Below are positions 61,001 to 64,000 of a stretch of 64,000 bases of DNA, one piece after another (the stretch's first letter is position 1; each line of letters begins with the position of its first letter). The stretch spans positions 3,131,001 to 3,195,000 of the forward strand of contig NZ_CP107558.1 of NCBI RefSeq assembly GCF_026427715.1, read 5' to 3'. Both the position numbers and the translations under genes were made by a program. Under the pieces are notes generated by a model. The model did not search any database. It was given only the letters and a program-made list of their open reading frames with translations, and was not told the DNA's origin. Source of the stretch: Methylocystis sp. MJC1 (lineage in GTDB: Bacteria; Pseudomonadota; Alphaproteobacteria; Rhizobiales; Beijerinckiaceae).

Positions 61001-62503
61001 CGCGTCGGCGACGACGGCCGTGTAGCTGTGCGTTCCCTCCGAGAGGCCGGAGAGCGCCAGCGTCCAGCCCGTCCCCGAGACCGTCGCCGTCCCAATGAGC
61101 GTCGCGCCCTCATAGACGCGCAGCGCCTCGCCCGGCGCGAGCGGCGCAGAGAGCGTTCCGTTCAGAACCGGCGACGCGTCGTCGTCCCAACTCGCATAGT
61201 TCCCCTGCTGCGTCCCGACATTGTCGGTGAAGCTCTCGATGACCGTGGTGGTCTCGTTGAGGTCCGTCGCCGTCGCCGTCACCAGCCCGCTCGGCTGCAC
61301 TGTGGACGCCTCGACCGCATATTGACCGGCGGCGTCCACAGTCGTGGTGGAGGTCGAGCCGTCGGGCCAAGTCACCGTCACCGTCGAGCCGGGCCCCGCC
61401 ACGCCCGCCGCTTCCGGCAGTCCGTTGGCGTTGGCGTCAGACACGGCGAGCGTCGGCGGATCGATAAAGATCGTCGAGGCGGCCGGGCCCACATTGCCGT
61501 TGATGTCCGTCGCCGCCGCCGTCACCGGGCCGGTCGGCTGCACTGTCGGCGCCTCGACTGTGTATTGACCCGTGGCGTCCGCCGTCACGGGAGATGTCGT
61601 TCCATCGGGCCAGGTCAGCGTTACGGTGGAGCCGGGCTCGGCCGTTCCCGTGGCCTCCGGCCGGCCGTTGTGGTTAGCGTCTGCGACGGCAAGAGTCGGC
61701 GCCGCCGGGGGCGTTGTGTCCGTATAGATTGCCGTCGCCGACGGACTCGCAGCGCCGGTCGCGCTTGTCCCCACCGCTGTCACCGCGCCGTTCGGCTGAA
61801 CCGTCAGCGATTCCGCCGTGTAATGGCCAGACGCGTCCGCCTTCGTTACGGACGTAGAGCCGTCGGGCCAGGTCACCGTGACCGTCGCGCCCGGCGCCGC
61901 TGTTCCCGCGACTTCCGGCCGGCCGTTGGCGTCCGAGAGATTCAACGACGGCGCCGCCGGCGCTGGAGACGTCGCCGGCGGAATCCAAGCCAAAGGATAT
62001 GCGCCGCCGCCATTGCCGCCGCCGCCCGCCGCCGCAACGCCAGCCGCCGCGCCGCCGGCGCCGAGCAGCGCCAAAGGCAAGAGCCCAATATCAGGCAATC
62101 CGCCGGCTTCTTCCGGCGCCGTCTGGTCGAGGACTCGTCCGCATGAATCCTCTGGAAGAATGGGCTGAAGGATGCCTTGGCGGTCGTCCCTGAACAGGAC
62201 TTCAATATAACGGCCGTCTGCGCCCTCAACTTTGGCGTCTGCGCAGTCGGTTTTTTCTAGCAACAAGACGGGACGGCCGTCCGCGTCGTCTTTGAAAAAG
62301 TTATTCAGGCGAATCCACTCGCCATTCGTCAACACAAGAATAAGGTCGTCGCCCTGCCGCTCGTAAACAGCAACCTTATCGGCCTGGAGAGCCAATGCGA
62401 CGCGCGCCGCGTGGCCTGCATCCAAAGTGGCCTTTTTCCCTGACAAAATAACCGTGTGAGCTGCGTGCGACCCAGAGTGGACGACTTGCGTGCGAAGCTT
62501 CAT
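58031..62503 (-). CDS. large repetitive type I-secreted adhesin with Ig-like and FG-GAP repeats
   Basis: About 1490 residues. The first ~140 form a BapA-prefix-like domain (VAVYERQGDDLILVLTNGEWIRLNNF), followed by a Gly/Ala-rich hydrophobic link. Next come three ~85-residue Ig-like units (NGRPEVAGTAAPGATVTVTW type), two nearly identical ~105-residue units (SFTDNVGTQQGxYAS... VVADAAGNEGT), then seven or so FG-GAP/integrin-alpha propeller repeats (GDFNGDGYVDYAV, DLNGDRFSDLLV). The C-terminus has a few RTX-like GGLGNDTI/GGQGNDGI motifs and the secretion end. Start ATG has GGAGGG. Probably a cell-surface biofilm adhesin, whose exporter genes next door are broken. Confidence 0.85.
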   Translation of the reverse strand: MKLRTQVVHSGSHAAHTVILSGKKATLDAGHAARVALALQADKVAVYERQGDDLILVLTNGEWIRLNNFFKDDADGRPVLLLEKTDCADAKVEGADGRYIEVLFRDDRQGILQPILPEDSCGRVLDQTAPEEAGGLPDIGLLPLALLGAGGAAAGVAAAGGGGNGGGAYPLAWIPPATSPAPAAPSLNLSDANGRPEVAGTAAPGATVTVTWPDGSTSVTKADASGHYTAESLTVQPNGAVTAVGTSATGAASPSATAIYTDTTPPAAPTLAVADANHNGRPEATGTAEPGSTVTLTWPDGTTSPVTADATGQYTVEAPTVQPTGPVTAAATDINGNVGPAASTIFIDPPTLAVSDANANGLPEAAGVAGPGSTVTVTWPDGSTSTTTVDAAGQYAVEASTVQPSGLVTATATDLNETTTVIESFTDNVGTQQGNYASWDDDASPVLNGTLSAPLAPGEALRVYEGATLIGTATVSGTGWTLALSGLSEGTHSYTAVVADAAGNEGTPSASFAVAVDTTPPATTTLIESFTDNVGTQQGSYASGTATDDASPVLNGTLSAPLAPGEALRVYEGATLVGTANVSGTGWTLALSSLSEGTHSYTAVVADAAGNEGTTSSPFAVAVDTTAPSGTVLIDLASASDTSASSTDNITALSTPAVAVYVGGVNAADATSIEAGQTTLSLWDDANDNNVIDAGERVLVSDYNFSGEFAGSSAAVNFTLPSLPDHTYNLKGEMTDLVGNSTAGYLDSSSISGNVLTIATKAFTTANGANSAQSYDGLGFAASAAGDFNGDGYVDYAVSGPHDHYGETVGGASELYVIYGSANGLPSASDVDSFSASKALHITGSGIFGDADIQGLQVEGLGDLNGDRFSDLLVTSNLNDGAFVIWGRAAATGTISLGSMETNATSDGFAIHGAYSNWFGSAGGGVDFNSDGYADLLLSDAKGYGAEASPAGAAGAGAAYILYGHAGGGPSVWTNLTGNENGLYDAVTNTQLAAGAQTMIGTNELTASHFGGKLQNVGDVNGDGISDVVVTDPQLDANGVDSGAAYLVFGQQGGLASDVNITTLLSSGQAIRLNGGQAGEDLGGVQTDHGNNGSADAWLSGEGNTVAALGDINGDGIGDFAVGSPEWGDSATDGFAPGRVYVIYGSQSGWASGSIATEASGTSGFTLNSSLSTTTTNGWLGFDIRGAGDVNGDGVDDFLIGAPGTDAGATDRGSAYLVYGSAVGGLAGGDLESMVLSGAAERLDGQAAGALLGVSTAVGDWNGDGISDFSIGAWGANTSAGEFYSFLGSTSDLTQSFTVGNDTLVAGGATIGAAAIVNGVDQISGGLGNDTITGIGADTTGTTATSILHDVAYGGQGNDGIHLIGLNITRVDGGEGIDTLALDGSGLVLDLGAYGDRVQGFEKFDLGVGNELDIRFSDVLSEPEAASRLGHMEIAGGPGSTVNLIDGGGIWSATGTQTVGSATFEVYHNSMLDASHTFGDVWIQQGIVVV

Positions 62504-62920
62504 TCCAGCCCTCCGTGGAAGCCTTGCGCCCTCCTGTTGCGGGCCGGCTCCATCAAGACAATGCAAAAAGACTCTTAGGCTCGCGGGCGCCGCGCTCGTC
62601 TGTCGCCGATGTAACTGCGCCGATGCGCCAACATGAGAGATGCAACGACGAACTCGGCGACTACTGCTGCTCAGCGCCTTCGAATCCCAAATTGTGAGTC
62701 AGTTTGTGCGATCGCAAAGTGGACGTCTTGCGTCTGGAGGAACTGTTTTTGATCTATTCTGATCAGCGCGCTGATCGGCATTTCCGATAATCTTCTTTGG
62801 CGCGCCAGAACGCGCGCAAGATGAAATACTGCAAGGAGTTTTAGTCGTAGACATTTGCTTGTTAGCAATCGCCGCGCTGCACAAACCGATTCAAATTAAA
62901 GTTGGTTTTGAGTTAATCTC
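62504..62920. other. intergenic region upstream of the adhesin gene
   Basis: About 415 bp with no convincing gene. It should hold the adhesin promoter. AT-richer than surroundings between 62690 and 62930 (long stretches such as TTTTGATCTATTCTGATCAGCGCGCTGATCGG, read in short parts). A GATCAGCGCGCTGATC palindrome at 62760-62775 is a possible operator. Confidence 0.4.
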
Positions 62921-64000
62921 TCATTCGGTCGCATGGCCCGCGCCGACATGCGCAGGACCCTGCGTCAAAACCACCGCTTTCACGCGGGCTGACAGCGCCG
63001 CCAAATCCTCTTCGCCGAAAGTTTCCGTTTCGAGCAGGCGCTCCGCCGACTCCCGATGCACGGATGCGCAAGCACTCAGGACGTCGGTCGCCCGTTCGAA
63101 AGCCTCTTCGACAAGGCGGCCGATCGCTTCGTCGATCCTTGCGCTGGTTTCGTCGCTCATGTCCGATTGCTGCGGACCGAGACCCTGCAGGTCGAGGTAA
63201 CGCGGTCGTTCGACGACGAATGACGCGCGCCCGATCTCTTCTTCCATGCCGTAGCGCGTGACCATGGCGCGCGCCATCTCCGTTGCGCGTTGCAGATCGT
63301 CGGCGGCGCCGGTGGTCGCCTCTTGGAAAACGAGCATTTCCGCCGCTCTGCCGCCGAGCAGAACGGTCATGCGGTGGAGGAGCTCCGTGCGGGTCATCAG
63401 ATAGCGGTCTTCTGTTGGCATTTGCATCGTATAACCGAGTGCGCCGAGGCCGCGGGGGATGATCGACACTTTCTTGATTGGATCGACGTCCGGCAGCGCC
63501 ATAGCGACAATTGCATGGCCCATCTCGTGATAGGCCACGATACGGCGCTCTCGCGGATTGAGGATTCGCTTACGCTTCTCGGGGCCGGCCAGAACGCGCT
63601 CGATCGCAGCGGTGAAATCGGCGGCCGAAACCGACTCGGCCTTACGCCGCGTCGCCAGCATTGCCGCCTCGTTCACCAGATTGGCGATGTCGGCGCCCGT
63701 GAACCCAGGGGTCATCGCCGCGATTTGTCCGGCGTCCACATCGCTGGCCAATTTAATTTTCGCCAAATGGACCTGAAGAATGGCGACGCGGCCATTCTTG
63801 TCGGGCCGGTCGACCGAAATCTGACGGTCGAAGCGCCCGGCGCGCAAAAGCGCCGGGTCGAGCACCTCCGGCCGATTTGTCGCGGCGAGCAGCACGACGC
63901 CAATCGTCGGATCGAAGCCGTCGAGCTCGCTCAAAAGCTGGTTGAGCGTTTGCTCTTTCTCGTCATGGCCGCCGCTCAGGCCGGAAATTCCTCTGGCGCG
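62921..64000 (-). CDS. ftsH: FtsH-type ATP-dependent zinc metalloprotease, 5' end outside window
   Basis: 360 residues of the C-terminal part. The frame enters at the edge with [21 protein letters not shown], then [22 protein letters not shown] (second region of homology), AAA lid, the zinc motif [20 protein letters not shown] and the peptidase helices. It degrades membrane and short-lived proteins. The C-terminus is short (VGAGHATE). It could be a second FtsH paralogue, as the chain differs from the classical one in places. Confidence 0.92.
   Translation of the reverse strand, partial: RARGISGLSGGHDEKEQTLNQLLSELDGFDPTIGVVLLAATNRPEVLDPALLRAGRFDRQISVDRPDKNGRVAILQVHLAKIKLASDVDAGQIAAMTPGFTGADIANLVNEAAMLATRRKAESVSAADFTAAIERVLAGPEKRKRILNPRERRIVAYHEMGHAIVAMALPDVDPIKKVSIIPRGLGALGYTMQMPTEDRYLMTRTELLHRMTVLLGGRAAEMLVFQEATTGAADDLQRATEMARAMVTRYGMEEEIGRASFVVERPRYLDLQGLGPQQSDMSDETSARIDEAIGRLVEEAFERATDVLSACASVHRESAERLLETETFGEEDLAALSARVKAVVLTQGPAHVGAGHATE

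Noticed and set aside
60707..62146. 479-codon plus-strand frame opposite the adhesin
   Set aside because: Arg-rich repeats simply mirror the adhesin repeat DNA; no start site or homology.
1..64000. CRISPR array
   Set aside because: No regularly spaced direct repeats of 20-50 bp with unique spacers and no cas genes were seen.

Overview
The window is GC-rich alphaproteobacterial DNA, most likely from a methanotroph of the Methylocystis/Methylosinus type. The evidence is a XoxF-type PQQ methanol dehydrogenase with its XoxJ partner, an MbnP/MbnH pair with an ECF sigma factor, a Csp-type four-helix copper storage protein, a Cus-type copper/silver efflux operon and several alphaproteobacterial housekeeping genes. 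The genus is inferred from gene content only; no search was run.

Layout. 1-4960: end of a glutamyl-tRNA synthetase gene, an NnrU-like membrane protein, a small secreted protein, a winged-helix/TPR regulator, methylmalonyl-CoA epimerase, a DUF1467 protein and tRNA-Lys(UUU). 4960-19780: a mobile island next to the tRNA. It holds a low-GC lipoprotein; a candidate anti-phage operon (a Cap4-like nuclease plus STAND-type NTPase split by a GA-repeat frameshift, followed by a second PD-(D/E)xK-like nuclease gene); an intact IS5-type transposase; decayed LRR, IS21 and TPR genes; an iteron-like region; a frameshifted satellite-type replicative helicase; an AlpA-like regulator; and an N-terminally truncated tyrosine integrase. 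19780-22090: a scarred stretch with an orphan FecR, a 5' fragment of an RND permease gene, and a TonB-receptor fragment joined to it head to head.

22094-30707 (minus strand): a compact operon with xoxF, xoxJ, a cytochrome c, cytochrome oxidase subunits II, I and III, a small membrane protein and a CtaG-cytochrome c fusion. It reads as a dedicated electron path from methanol oxidation to an unusual haem-copper oxidase whose subunit I lacks the usual proton-channel Glu and Lys. 30942-38449 (plus): small secreted metal-linked proteins, a FixH-like protein and a complete CusCBA-type efflux system with overlapping genes. 38597-48224: VanZ-like protein, resorcylate-decarboxylase-like amidohydrolase, Tat-exported sulfatase, and a complete HAE1-type RND drug efflux system.

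49015-53536: copper-related genes (mbnP, mbnH, ECF sigma factor, a DUF2946-like protein, a cytosolic Csp). No methanobactin precursor or mbnBC genes were seen. 53566-62503: a type I secretion locus with an intact HlyD adaptor and a 1490-residue repetitive adhesin, but an ABC transporter carrying two frameshifts and a gutted TolC. 62921-64000: the 3' part of an ftsH-like gene.

Four copies of a ~103 bp imperfect palindrome with GTCATTCC/GGAATGAC ends lie in intergenic sites. Several otherwise intact genes are broken at short homopolymers or dinucleotide repeats, which could be real decay or sequencing error.
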